DNA of 64,000 bases, from the NCBI GenBank assembly GCA_934120635.1, contig CAKOUR010000005.1:27533-91532 (forward strand), read 5' to 3'. The translations under genes were made by a program, and so were the position numbers. This DNA comes from an uncultured Bacilli bacterium (lineage in GTDB: Bacteria; Bacillota_I; Bacilli_A; RF39; UBA660). The stretch's first letter is position 1; every line of letters starts with the position of its first letter. Below, piece by piece: positions 39,647 to 47,759 of the stretch. The notes under the pieces were generated by a model. The model worked only from the letters and a program-made list of their open reading frames with translations. It did no database searches and was not told the DNA's origin.

Positions 39647-41552
39647 CTTCTTTATTAGATTTTGTTTCTTTTTTAGAAGAATCTTCATCAGTATTTTTTT
39701 CTTCTTTATCTTCTTCATTTGGAAGATGTCCTGTTTTTACTAAAGAGTCAATTTGTTCTTTGGTAATTGTTTCTTCTTCTAATAGAGTGTTTGCAATTAA
39801 ATCTAATAATTTTTTATTTTCTTTTAAGATTTTCTTTGTTTTTTCGTAACATTCGTTGATAATGCTACGCATTTCTTCGTCTATTTCATGAGCAACGATG
39901 TCAGATACGTTTCTATTTTTTGTGTAGTCTCTTCCTAGGAAGGTATTTCCTGATGGTTCTTCTAACATCATTGGTCCTAATTTACTCATTCCATATTCTG
40001 TTACCATGCTTCTTGCAATTTTTGTTGCTTTTTTGAAGTCATCGTGTGCACCAGTAGTGATTTCTCCAAATTCGATTTCTTCAGCAACACGTCCGCCCAA
40101 TAAGCCTGAGATTGCTTCTAATAGTTCTTGTTTTGTGCTTGTGAATGTTTCTTCTTTTGGTGTCATCATTGTATATCCACCGGCTTGACCTCTTGGAATG
40201 ATGGTTATTTTTTGGACATCATTAGCGCCTTCTAATTTAAGACCAACAACGGCGTGTCCTGCTTCATGGTAAGCAACTAATTTCTTTTCTTTGTCTGTAT
40301 ATTTCTTTGTTACTTTAGCTGGTCCCATGATAACACGATCGGTTGCTTCGTCAATTTCACTCATGGTAATTGCTTTTTTTCCTCTTCTGACAGTAAGTAG
40401 GGCTGCTTCATTTAATAAGTTTTCTAGGTCAGCTCCACTGAATCCTGGTGTTCTTTTAGCAAGGTATTCTAGAGTAATATTTTTATCTAATGTTTTATTT
40501 TTAGCGTGTACTTTTAAAATTTCTAAACGAGCGTTTTTATCTGGTAGTCCAACGGTTACTTGACGGTCAAATCTTCCTGGTCTAAGTAGTGCTGGGTCTA
40601 ATACGTCTGGACGGTTAGTAGCAGCAATTACAATAATTCCTTCATGAGGTCCAAATCCATCCATTTCTGTTAATAATTGGTTTAGGGTTTGTTCTCTTTC
40701 ATCATGTCCTCCACCAAGTCCTGTTCCTCTTTGACGTCCAACAGCATCAATTTCATCGATGAAGATTAAACATGGTGCATTCATTTTTGCTTGTTTGAAC
40801 ATGTCTCTTACACGAGATGCTCCAATTCCTACGAATAATTCTACGAAGTCAGAACCACTAATGTAATAGAATGGTACTTTTGCCTCTCCAGCAACTGCTC
40901 TAGCAAGTAGGGTTTTACCTGTTCCAGGAGGACCTACTAAAAGTACTCCTTTTGGTATTCTTGCTCCCATAGCTTGGAATTTCTTTGGATTTTTTAAGAA
41001 GTCAATTAATTCTTTTACTTCTTCCTTTTCTTCTGTTAATCCAGCTACATCTTTGAAGTTGGTTTTTGTTCCTTCTTCTAGTAATTTTGCACGAGATTTT
41101 CCAAAGTCCATTGATTTGTTGTTGCCTCCGATTTGTCTTGTGAATAGCCAGAATGTTGCTCCTACTAGGATTGCTAATGGGATAATTTCTGTTAATACGG
41201 CTAGCCATTCAGAAGATTCGGGGTCTCTTTCAACATTTAGAGTAAATTTATTTTTATCAGCGGCATCTGTTATTTTAGAGATGAATTCGTCTGATTTTGG
41301 TAAAGTTAAAGTAAATGTTTCATTTTCATCATAATCTTTTAATTTTCCAGTTATTTCATATGTTTCACTTCTTGTTTTTGGAACGATATTTAATTCTTTA
41401 ATTTCATTGCTATCTAATTCTTTTATGAATTCATCATAGGTAAAATTGTTTACAGTGGTATTAAAGTTTTGAAATATTAGTAAACATACTATGATAAAAC
41501 AGAAGAGAAATACATAGGGAAATAATCCTTTTTTTACTGTTTTATTGTTCAT
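39627..41552 (-). CDS. ftsH: ATP-dependent zinc metalloprotease FtsH
   Basis: Membrane AAA+ protease that degrades unassembled membrane proteins and regulators such as Spo0M/Spo0E-type factors in Bacillus. The 641-residue protein has two N-terminal spans around an extracytoplasmic domain, Walker A GPPGTGKT, Walker B LIFIDEIDAVG, the aromatic-glycine pore loop FVG, the second region of homology ATNRPDVLDPALLRPGRFDR and the zinc site HEAGH. The C-terminal 40 residues are a Glu/Lys-rich tail. ATG 41552 follows AAAGGAGG; an in-frame ATG at 41570 overlaps tilS further. It overlaps tilS by 11 bp; hprT, which lies between them in B. subtilis, is absent. Confidence 0.97.
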   Translation of the reverse strand: MNNKTVKKGLFPYVFLFCFIIVCLLIFQNFNTTVNNFTYDEFIKELDSNEIKELNIVPKTRSETYEITGKLKDYDENETFTLTLPKSDEFISKITDAADKNKFTLNVERDPESSEWLAVLTEIIPLAILVGATFWLFTRQIGGNNKSMDFGKSRAKLLEEGTKTNFKDVAGLTEEKEEVKELIDFLKNPKKFQAMGARIPKGVLLVGPPGTGKTLLARAVAGEAKVPFYYISGSDFVELFVGIGASRVRDMFKQAKMNAPCLIFIDEIDAVGRQRGTGLGGGHDEREQTLNQLLTEMDGFGPHEGIIVIAATNRPDVLDPALLRPGRFDRQVTVGLPDKNARLEILKVHAKNKTLDKNITLEYLAKRTPGFSGADLENLLNEAALLTVRRGKKAITMSEIDEATDRVIMGPAKVTKKYTDKEKKLVAYHEAGHAVVGLKLEGANDVQKITIIPRGQAGGYTMMTPKEETFTSTKQELLEAISGLLGGRVAEEIEFGEITTGAHDDFKKATKIARSMVTEYGMSKLGPMMLEEPSGNTFLGRDYTKNRNVSDIVAHEIDEEMRSIINECYEKTKKILKENKKLLDLIANTLLEEETITKEQIDSLVKTGHLPNEEDKEEKNTDEDSSKKETKSNKEEKTDKE

Positions 41553-42867
41553 TCTTTTCCTCCTTTTCACAGTACTTTAGTATTATATCATAAAATTCTT
41601 CGGAATTGCTATTAAATTTGGACTTTTTTAGATTTGGTATCCAAATTATTTGGTCTTTTGCATCAACTAAAATGGGATAGGTTTCTCTTTTTTCTTTGGA
41701 AACTTTTTTATCGATGAAAATATCACTTATTTTTTTTGTTCCATGACTGTTATAAAGGGAAATTTTATCTCCAGGTAATTTGTTTCTGAAATATAAGGGA
41801 AGTGTGATGTTTTTTGTGTTTAATCTACAAATATCATTTCCATTTTCAGAAGTTTTATTTATTTTTTTGATAAGAATACTTCCAAAGATATTTTCTTCTT
41901 GTAAGGGAACTTTATAGTTAAGGGGAGGATTATTTTCTTTTTCTTTGATGATTAATTTATTATAAGTTTTTCTTGCTTGTTTATTTTTAGGTAAATCTAT
42001 GGATAGGTTAGGGGTAGGAGAATTAATAATTTTTAAGATATTGTTAATATGATTATCTGTAATAATGTTGGGAATATTTTGATAAGTATTATTTAAAATA
42101 TGGTAAAGAACATTTTTTTGGATGAATGTTTTTTCTTTTTTGAATAGATTTAAATCTAAGATATTATCTTTATAGATCTTGTTTTCTATTTCTTTAATGA
42201 CCTCTTCTATATAAGTATTATATTCAAGTAAGATTCTTGAGTATTTTAAGAATTGTTTATGGATATCTTTGTTTTCATTTTTTAAAACTGGTAAGATGTT
42301 GGTACGAATTCTATTTCTTGTATAAGTGGTATCTAAATTTGTTTTATCGATAAAATATTCAATATTATTTCTTTCATCATAGTTTAATAAATCTTCTTTG
42401 GTATAAGATAGGAATGGTCGGATGATAGTGTAGTCTTTTTGGTTGGAAATCTCTTTAATGCCAGCATATCCTTCTAAGTTGGAACCTCGATTTATTTTCA
42501 TGATAATAGTTTCAATTAAATCATCTCCATGGTGAGCTAAGAATAGATAATGACTGTTATACTTTTTTAGTGTTTGTTCATAAAAATTGTATCTTTTAAT
42601 TCTTGCTTCATTTTCGAAGTTATTTTCTTGATATTTTTCTATTTTGTAGACTTCAAAGGGGATATTTTGTTTTTGACAGTAATCTTTTAAGTATTTTTCT
42701 TCTTCTTTACTTTCTTTTCTAACATTGTGGTTAATGTGACAACAAATGATTTTGTTTTTGGCATTATTTGTTAGATAGTGGAGAAGAGCCATGGAGTCTG
42801 GTCCTGCTGAACATCCTACTACAATAGTTTCTGCTTCTTTGGGAATAAATTTTTCAATATGAATCAT
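41542..42867 (-). CDS. tilS: tRNA(Ile)-lysidine synthase TilS
   Basis: TilS makes lysidine at C34 of tRNA(Ile2) so it reads AUA, essential in an AT-rich genome. The 441-residue protein has the PP-loop GCSAGPDSMALLHYL, CCHINHNVR, FLAHHGDDLIETIIMKINRGSNLEGYAGI and RPFLSYTKEDLL, followed by the C-terminal TilS domain. The usual SGGxDS is here SAGPDS, as in many Firmicutes. AAGAAGGTG precedes ATG 42867. Transcribed with ftsH, opposite to the flanking genes. Confidence 0.95.
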   Translation of the reverse strand: MIHIEKFIPKEAETIVVGCSAGPDSMALLHYLTNNAKNKIICCHINHNVRKESKEEEKYLKDYCQKQNIPFEVYKIEKYQENNFENEARIKRYNFYEQTLKKYNSHYLFLAHHGDDLIETIIMKINRGSNLEGYAGIKEISNQKDYTIIRPFLSYTKEDLLNYDERNNIEYFIDKTNLDTTYTRNRIRTNILPVLKNENKDIHKQFLKYSRILLEYNTYIEEVIKEIENKIYKDNILDLNLFKKEKTFIQKNVLYHILNNTYQNIPNIITDNHINNILKIINSPTPNLSIDLPKNKQARKTYNKLIIKEKENNPPLNYKVPLQEENIFGSILIKKINKTSENGNDICRLNTKNITLPLYFRNKLPGDKISLYNSHGTKKISDIFIDKKVSKEKRETYPILVDAKDQIIWIPNLKKSKFNSNSEEFYDIILKYCEKEEKNEQ

Positions 42868-42979
42868 GATACACCTTCTTTTTCTTATATTATATCATGG
42901 AAAGGGGTTAGAGTAAATTTTCTATTGCTTTTCTTTGGTATATGTTGTATCATATATTTCAATTATTGAGAGGAGAAAA

Positions 42980-43339
42980 ATGATGTTTGAAAAATATGAT
43001 ATTGATAGATTATATACTTGTGAGATAGAAGTTTGGATTCCTTGGAGTATTGAAAATATAGGTGGTATGGTTACTATTACAGGTGAAGGTATTCGTGAAT
43101 ATCAAACAATTGTTTATGAAGATAGTGGTAGATACATAGATATTTATCATCCAGATAGAATCATCTGTGATATGTCTAAAGGAAGCTTTAATCATATTTG
43201 TCGTTCTGATGATGGTTATTTGTATGCTTTAGGTAGTTATAATTTAAAAAAATATTCTGATGGTTTATCAGAAAAACAAATGAAGGCGAAAACTTTACAA
43301 CGATTACCTTTTAGAAAAAATAGATTATTAAAAAAATAA
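42980..43339 (+). CDS. Hypothetical protein, 119 aa
   Basis: Not recognised. A soluble beta-rich protein (TCEIEVWIPWSIENIGGMVT, DSGRYIDIYHPDRIICDMS) with a basic C-terminal tail (KTLQRLPFRKNRLLKK). ATG 42980 (ATGATG) follows GAGAGGAG. It is monocistronic, ending at an AAAATACTTAT-type terminator. Confidence 0.6.
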   Translation: MMFEKYDIDRLYTCEIEVWIPWSIENIGGMVTITGEGIREYQTIVYEDSGRYIDIYHPDRIICDMSKGSFNHICRSDDGYLYALGSYNLKKYSDGLSEKQMKAKTLQRLPFRKNRLLKK

Positions 43340-43343
43340 AAAT

Positions 43344-43402
43344 AAAATACTTATTTGTATATTCTTTATTAATGTAGAAGGGATACAGATAAGTATTTTT
43401 TG
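43344..43402 (+). terminator. Long hairpin terminator of the AAAATACTTAT type, copy 2
   Basis: AAAATACTTAT (43344-43354) pairs with ATAAGTATTTT (43389-43399), an inner GTAT/ATAC pair, T tract to 43401. It has the same outer stem and nearly the same length as 37106-37166. Confidence 0.82.
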
Positions 43403-43427
43403 CATAAAATAAACTAGAAAAAATTAA

Positions 43428-43456
43428 TTGACAAATATGTTAAATGTACTTATAAT
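43428..43456 (+). promoter_or_regulatory. Strong promoter before the orphan at 43484
   Basis: TTGACA (43428-43433), 17-bp spacer, TATAAT (43451-43456): a perfect sigma-A promoter. Confidence 0.88.
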
Positions 43457-43483
43457 GGTTCTTACGAGGTGAAGATAAATAAA

Positions 43484-43948
43484 ATGGAACAGAATGACCT
43501 GATATCTTTTACATCTGTAATAGCAGGTATGCTTTTGTGTAAAAGAGTTCTTACTTCTAGTGAGATTGTGAATTTCATTAGTGAGTTGAATTGTGAGGGT
43601 ATGGAGATAGATGATTATTGGAATAATGAAGAGTTATTTCCAATTGTAGATATAGATAGTAATTATTCTTTTAGTTTAAAACCTGAACTTTCTTATGATA
43701 CTATTCTTAAGTGTGGAATGAATGTTCGTGATTTTTTACAAAAGAATACTGATAAAAGAGTTTTGGATGCTATTCATAGAAATCAGAAATATAATGAGAT
43801 GTATTTGATGAGGTATTATTTAAGTGATCATAATGATAATAAATTTCAGAAATCATCTTTAAAAGTTTCTAATTTAGAAAAAGGAAATTCACTTCCTAAG
43901 GTAAAAAAAAGAAGTTTTCTTTATTCTTTATGGGTAGGGATTCATTAA
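43484..43948 (+). CDS. Hypothetical protein, 154 aa
   Basis: Not recognised. N-terminal half has a hydrophobic helix (LISFTSVIAGMLLCKRVLTS) then acidic stretches (EGMEIDDYWNNEELFPIVDID); the C-terminal part is basic with KKRSFLYSLWVGIH. The ATG 43484 start is about 11 nt from GAGGTGA; GTG 43469 is within that site. A consensus promoter precedes it and a strong terminator follows, so expression may be high. It is just upstream of parA. Confidence 0.65.
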   Translation: MEQNDLISFTSVIAGMLLCKRVLTSSEIVNFISELNCEGMEIDDYWNNEELFPIVDIDSNYSFSLKPELSYDTILKCGMNVRDFLQKNTDKRVLDAIHRNQKYNEMYLMRYYLSDHNDNKFQKSSLKVSNLEKGNSLPKVKKRSFLYSLWVGIH

Positions 43949-43982
43949 AATGACATTGGTTTTTGCTAAATGTCATTTTTTT
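43947..43982 (+). terminator. Terminator after the 43484 orphan
   Basis: AAAATGACAT (43947-43956) pairs with ATGTCATTTT (43970-43979), T tract to 43982. Confidence 0.88.
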
Positions 43983-44054
43983 GTCGTTTTTTGCCTTTAT
44001 TTTTGAGAAAAAGTTTGATACAATGTATTTTGTAGGAAATAAAGGTGAGTATAA

Positions 44055-44870
44055 ATGGGAAAGATTATTGCAATTGTTAATCAAAAAGGTGGAGTAGGTA
44101 AGACTACAACAAGTATTAATCTGTCCGCTTCTTTGGGAGTTTTGAATAAAAAGGTGCTTTTAGTTGATCTAGATCCTCAAGGAAATGCAACTACTGGTGT
44201 AGGTGTTGATAAGGGAGGAATTAATAGTAGTATTTATGAAGTTCTTGTGATGAAATCTCCTATTGAAAAGTCAATTATTAAAACAAAGAGTAAGAATTTA
44301 TATTTATTACCAGCATATTTAAATTTGGCTGGTGTTGATATGGAACTTATTGAAATGGAGAAGAAATATCATGCTGAGGGACAAAAGTTTAATCGTGTAT
44401 TGAGATTAAAGGAAGAATTGAATAAAGTTCGCGATAAGTTTGATTTTATTTTTATTGATTGCCCTCCTTCTCTTGGAATTTTAACAACGAATGCTTTAGG
44501 AGCGGCGGATAGTGTATTGATTCCTGTTCAATGTGAGTATTTTGCATTGGAAGGAATTATGCAGTTAATTAATACTATTATGCTTGCTCAGAAAAAAGTT
44601 AATCCTAATTTAGATATTGAGGGTGTATTGCTTACGATGCTTACTACTAATACTAATTTAGGTCTTGAAGTAGTAGATAGTATTAAAGGATTCTTTAAAG
44701 AAAGGGTTTATGATACAATTATACCAAGGTTAATTCGTTTGGCTGAGGCTCCATCTCATGGTAAACCAATATTAGAATATGAGCCTAGAAGTCGTGGTAC
44801 TTTGGCATATTTGAATTTGGCTAAGGAGGTCATAGAAAAGAATGGAACAAAAAAAGAAAGCGTTGGGTAG
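44055..44870 (+). CDS. parA: Chromosome partitioning ATPase ParA/Soj
   Basis: Deviant-Walker ATPase that moves ParB-parS complexes and, in B. subtilis (Soj), also inhibits or activates DnaA depending on its monomer/dimer state. The 271-residue protein begins MGKIIAIVNQKGGVGKTTT (deviant Walker A KGGVGKT with signature Lys), DLDPQGNATTG, FIFIDCPPSLG and PRLIRLAEAPSHGKP. RBS AAAGGTGAG. It overlaps parB by 29 bp. Confidence 0.97.
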   Translation: MGKIIAIVNQKGGVGKTTTSINLSASLGVLNKKVLLVDLDPQGNATTGVGVDKGGINSSIYEVLVMKSPIEKSIIKTKSKNLYLLPAYLNLAGVDMELIEMEKKYHAEGQKFNRVLRLKEELNKVRDKFDFIFIDCPPSLGILTTNALGAADSVLIPVQCEYFALEGIMQLINTIMLAQKKVNPNLDIEGVLLTMLTTNTNLGLEVVDSIKGFFKERVYDTIIPRLIRLAEAPSHGKPILEYEPRSRGTLAYLNLAKEVIEKNGTKKESVG

Positions 44871-45720
44871 AGGTCTTGAACAATTATTTAGTAGTGAAGT
44901 TTTAGATTTTGATACATTTGAAGATAATATTATGGAGAATGCTAAGGAGTCTGATATTATTCAAATTCCTTTGACAGATATTAGGACTAATCCTTATCAG
45001 CCTAGAAAACATTTTGATAAAGAGGCATTAGATGAACTTGCTACTTCTATTCGTAATTATGGTGTTTTTCAACCTATTATTGTAAAGAAGAGTATTAAAG
45101 GTTATGATTTAGTTGCAGGTGAGAGAAGACTTCGAGCTTCTAAATTAGCTGGATTAGAAACGATTCCTGCAATTGTTAAGGATTTTACTGATGAAGAAAT
45201 GAGAGAAATTGCTTTATTAGAGAATATTCAAAGGGAAAATCTTACTTCTATTGAACTTGCTTGGGCTTATAAAGGAATTATTGATAGTCTTCATATTCGA
45301 CAAGAGGATTTAGCAGTTAAGATAGGAAAAAGTAGAAGTCATGTTACTAATACTTTAGGTTTGTTAAATTTACCTAATGATGTTCAAGATATGGTAAGAG
45401 AAAATCAATTATCTATGGGACATGCAAGGGTTCTTAGTAAAATGGAAGATGAAGAAAAAGTAGAAGAGTTAGCAAAAAAAGTTGTTAAAAATAATATTAG
45501 TGTTCGTGATTTGGAAGATATTTCTAATCAGGAAAAAGTTGAAAAAAGAGTTCCAATTAATCGTCAAAGTAAGGTTAATGAATATCAATATATTGAAGAA
45601 GAACTTAGAGATATTTTAGGAACAAAAGTAAAAGTTGATAATAAAAAAATTGAGATATTCTTTGAATCTAAAGTTGATTTAACAAGAATATTAGATATAT
45701 TAAATGTAAATGTTGAATAG
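44842..45720 (+). CDS. parB: Chromosome partitioning CTPase ParB/Spo0J
   Basis: ParB binds parS, loads as a CTP-dependent sliding clamp and recruits SMC. The 292-residue protein has LGRGLEQLF, the CTPase motifs TNPYQPR and GERRLRAS, the helix-turn-helix (REDLAVKIGKSRSHVTNTLGLL in part) and a C-terminal dimer domain. The order parA-parB with overlap is standard. Four consensus parS sites lie at 9.9-11.1 kb, 34 kb away, and a degenerate one at 59.6 kb. Confidence 0.97.
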   Translation: MEQKKKALGRGLEQLFSSEVLDFDTFEDNIMENAKESDIIQIPLTDIRTNPYQPRKHFDKEALDELATSIRNYGVFQPIIVKKSIKGYDLVAGERRLRASKLAGLETIPAIVKDFTDEEMREIALLENIQRENLTSIELAWAYKGIIDSLHIRQEDLAVKIGKSRSHVTNTLGLLNLPNDVQDMVRENQLSMGHARVLSKMEDEEKVEELAKKVVKNNISVRDLEDISNQEKVEKRVPINRQSKVNEYQYIEEELRDILGTKVKVDNKKIEIFFESKVDLTRILDILNVNVE

Positions 45721-45721
45721 G

Positions 45722-45755
45722 ATAAAATCAATTTCTTGGTGAAATTGATTTTATT
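45722..45755 (+). terminator. Terminator-like hairpin after parB
   Basis: ATAAAATCAATTTC (45722-45735) pairs exactly with GAAATTGATTTTAT (45741-45754), 5-nt loop. The T tract is short (TTTTATTG). Confidence 0.75.
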
Positions 45756-45845
45756 GTCGGATATTGTATGTTTGATAGGGCTAGTTTTTTCTTTTTTCTT
45801 ATTTTATAATTTTATTATAGAAGTAAGAGAAAGAGGTGTAATAAT

Positions 45846-46070
45846 ATGAATGGTAGAGTAAAGTGGTTTAATAATGAAAAGGGATATGGATTTATTGATC
45901 ATGCATCTGGTGAAGATATTTTTGTTCATTATTCTGCAATTAAGCAAGATGGATATAAGACTTTATCTGAGGGACAATTTGTTAATTTTGATTTAATTGA
46001 AACTCCAAAAGGTCTTCAGGCTATTAATGTTACAACATCAATAGATTCTAAAGTTATTAATCATAATTAA
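45846..46070 (+). CDS. Cold-shock domain protein
   Basis: 74-residue OB-fold RNA chaperone of the CspA/CspB family. RNP1 KGYGFID and RNP2 DIFVHYSAI are both intact; N-terminus MNGRVKWFNNEKG is typical. It has a slightly longer C-terminal tail than CspB (67 aa). RBS AAGAGGTG precedes ATG 45846. Terminator immediately after. Confidence 0.95.
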   Translation: MNGRVKWFNNEKGYGFIDHASGEDIFVHYSAIKQDGYKTLSEGQFVNFDLIETPKGLQAINVTTSIDSKVINHN

Positions 46071-46072
46071 TA

Positions 46073-46098
46073 AAAAGCGATAGTTTATCGCTTTTTTT
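46073..46098 (+). terminator. Terminator after csp
   Basis: AAAAGCGATA (46073-46082) pairs with TATCGCTTTT (46086-46095), T tract to 46098. It also faces the end of the minus-strand gene at 46097. Confidence 0.88.
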
Positions 46099-47002
46099 AG
46101 TAGTTTTGAATTGTTAGACTTTGAATCTTAGAGATAATTTCTTTTGCAAAATTAATACTATAAGTAAAATTGGAGTCATGATTATTATATTTTGTTCCAA
46201 AGGAATTTGGTTCTAATATGGGGATGGTGAATATTTTATTTGGGGTAGTGATACGAATGTTTATTTGGAAACAAGATGTATTGAATGATGACATTGTTGA
46301 TGATGATGAAGAACTTTTAGAGAAATAAACTTGATTATCTAATAATATTTCATAATTGGTAATTTCATTTGGTGTACATTTTACAGAATCTTCTTTATTA
46401 TGAAAAACGATATTATTATTACTATCTATGGATAATCCAGCATTTAATTTATTTATTTTTTGATAAATAGGTGTTATTCCTAATAAGTATTTTGTTTTTT
46501 CTTGAATGATACTATTTCTTATAGTACTATCATTTATAATGTTTATTAAAGTTTCTATCTTTTGATTAGAACCATTTACTTCTAATAATACGTTTAATAT
46601 TAGGATGATTTTACTCATTAGATTATTTTTTATTACTTGACAAGAAAGATTTTGGTAGGAATATGCTCCATAGGAAGTTTGTGAAATTACCCAAAGATAT
46701 TTGTTGGTAGGAATAAGATAATATTCTTTGTTTGAAATAATTTCTTTGGCATAAAATACTTCTAGATATGTTTCTTGTATAGGGATAATATTGGAAATTA
46801 TTTTTGCTTTTTCTTCATTAATATCGGGACAATTATTTTTTATAAAAGAAATTCTTTGCTCTAAATAATTGTCTTTTAATAATGGGATGGGAAAAAGATT
46901 TTGAAAGGTTGTTGTTTGATTTAACAAAGTATCTAGATTGTCGTTTTCTTGTTTCATTGTTGTATATTTATTTTGAATATTTTTAAGTAATTGATTGAAC
47001 AT
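46097..47002 (-). CDS. Hypothetical protein, 301 aa, with possible C-terminal PH-like domain
   Basis: Not firmly recognised. No signal peptide or clear membrane span. The C-terminal 100 residues (CTPNEITNYEILLDNQVYFS, a serine run KSSSSSSTMSS, FQINIRITTPNK, then a long final helix) have the strand-helix pattern of PH-like domains in DUF4428/SHOCT-type proteins ('y.dI..fell.d......'), so a membrane- or protein-binding module is possible. RBS AAAGAGGTG precedes ATG 47002. It is a single minus-strand gene between csp and ygjV. Confidence 0.6.
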   Translation of the reverse strand: MFNQLLKNIQNKYTTMKQENDNLDTLLNQTTTFQNLFPIPLLKDNYLEQRISFIKNNCPDINEEKAKIISNIIPIQETYLEVFYAKEIISNKEYYLIPTNKYLWVISQTSYGAYSYQNLSCQVIKNNLMSKIILILNVLLEVNGSNQKIETLINIINDSTIRNSIIQEKTKYLLGITPIYQKINKLNAGLSIDSNNNIVFHNKEDSVKCTPNEITNYEILLDNQVYFSKSSSSSSTMSSFNTSCFQINIRITTPNKIFTIPILEPNSFGTKYNNHDSNFTYSINFAKEIISKIQSLTIQNY

Positions 47003-47135
47003 GATAAAAACACCTCTTTATTATATATAGTTTAATTTTAATATGCTTTTTTTAATAATGCAAGTAAAATTAGGATATTTCTAGTATATATAATTATTTT
47101 GTGATAAGATGAAAATAAGAGAGGATTGTTAATTT

Positions 47136-47669
47136 ATGAATTATTATTTTTTATTTGTACAAGGAATAGATATTGTTGCATGGATTATTTTATTTATTAG
47201 TTATTATCAAAAAAATACAAATAAGGTGTTAGTGTTTCAATTGATTTCTACCACTTTATTTATTTTTCATTATTGGCTATTGGGTGCTTACAGTGGAAGT
47301 TTTATTTGTTTATTTGAGTTATTGAGAGATTATCTATATTATCGAACAGATAAAGATAAGCCTATATTTTTGTTATCTATTCCTTTTTATGGTATTTTAT
47401 CTTATTTTAGTTATCATTCTTTGCTTGATTTATTTCCTGTTGTATCAAGTTTTATTGATGGTTATAGTTTGACTTTTTCTAACAAATTTGTAGTAGTAAT
47501 AGGAGGCTTTTTTTCTTATTTTTTATGGATAATCTATGACTTTTTTATTGGTTCTTATACTGGTATGATTACAGATAGTTTAATTGTAATATCTAATGCT
47601 TGTATTTTATTGTTTAGTAAAAGAGAAAATAGTAAATTATTTAATAAAATTAATATGAATAGAAAATAG
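47136..47669 (+). CDS. YgjV-family inner membrane protein
   Basis: 177 residues with five to six predicted spans. The pattern of paired helices with FQLISTTLFIFHYWLLGAYSG, an internal Arg-rich loop (ELLRDYLYYRTDKDK) and ITDSLIVISNACILL matches the YgjV (PF10688-type) family, whose function is unknown. RBS GAGAGGATT precedes ATG 47136. Confidence 0.72.
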   Translation: MNYYFLFVQGIDIVAWIILFISYYQKNTNKVLVFQLISTTLFIFHYWLLGAYSGSFICLFELLRDYLYYRTDKDKPIFLLSIPFYGILSYFSYHSLLDLFPVVSSFIDGYSLTFSNKFVVVIGGFFSYFLWIIYDFFIGSYTGMITDSLIVISNACILLFSKRENSKLFNKINMNRK

Positions 47670-47759
47670 TTATTTATCAGTATTTTTAAATGAAAAAAAG
47701 AAAAAAGATAGACTTTATTTTCATTATTAGTGTATAATGGTGATTATGAGGTGATATTT

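Noticed and set aside
47670..47759. T-box riboswitch before serS
   Set aside because: Spacer is far too short and lacks the T-box and specifier elements.
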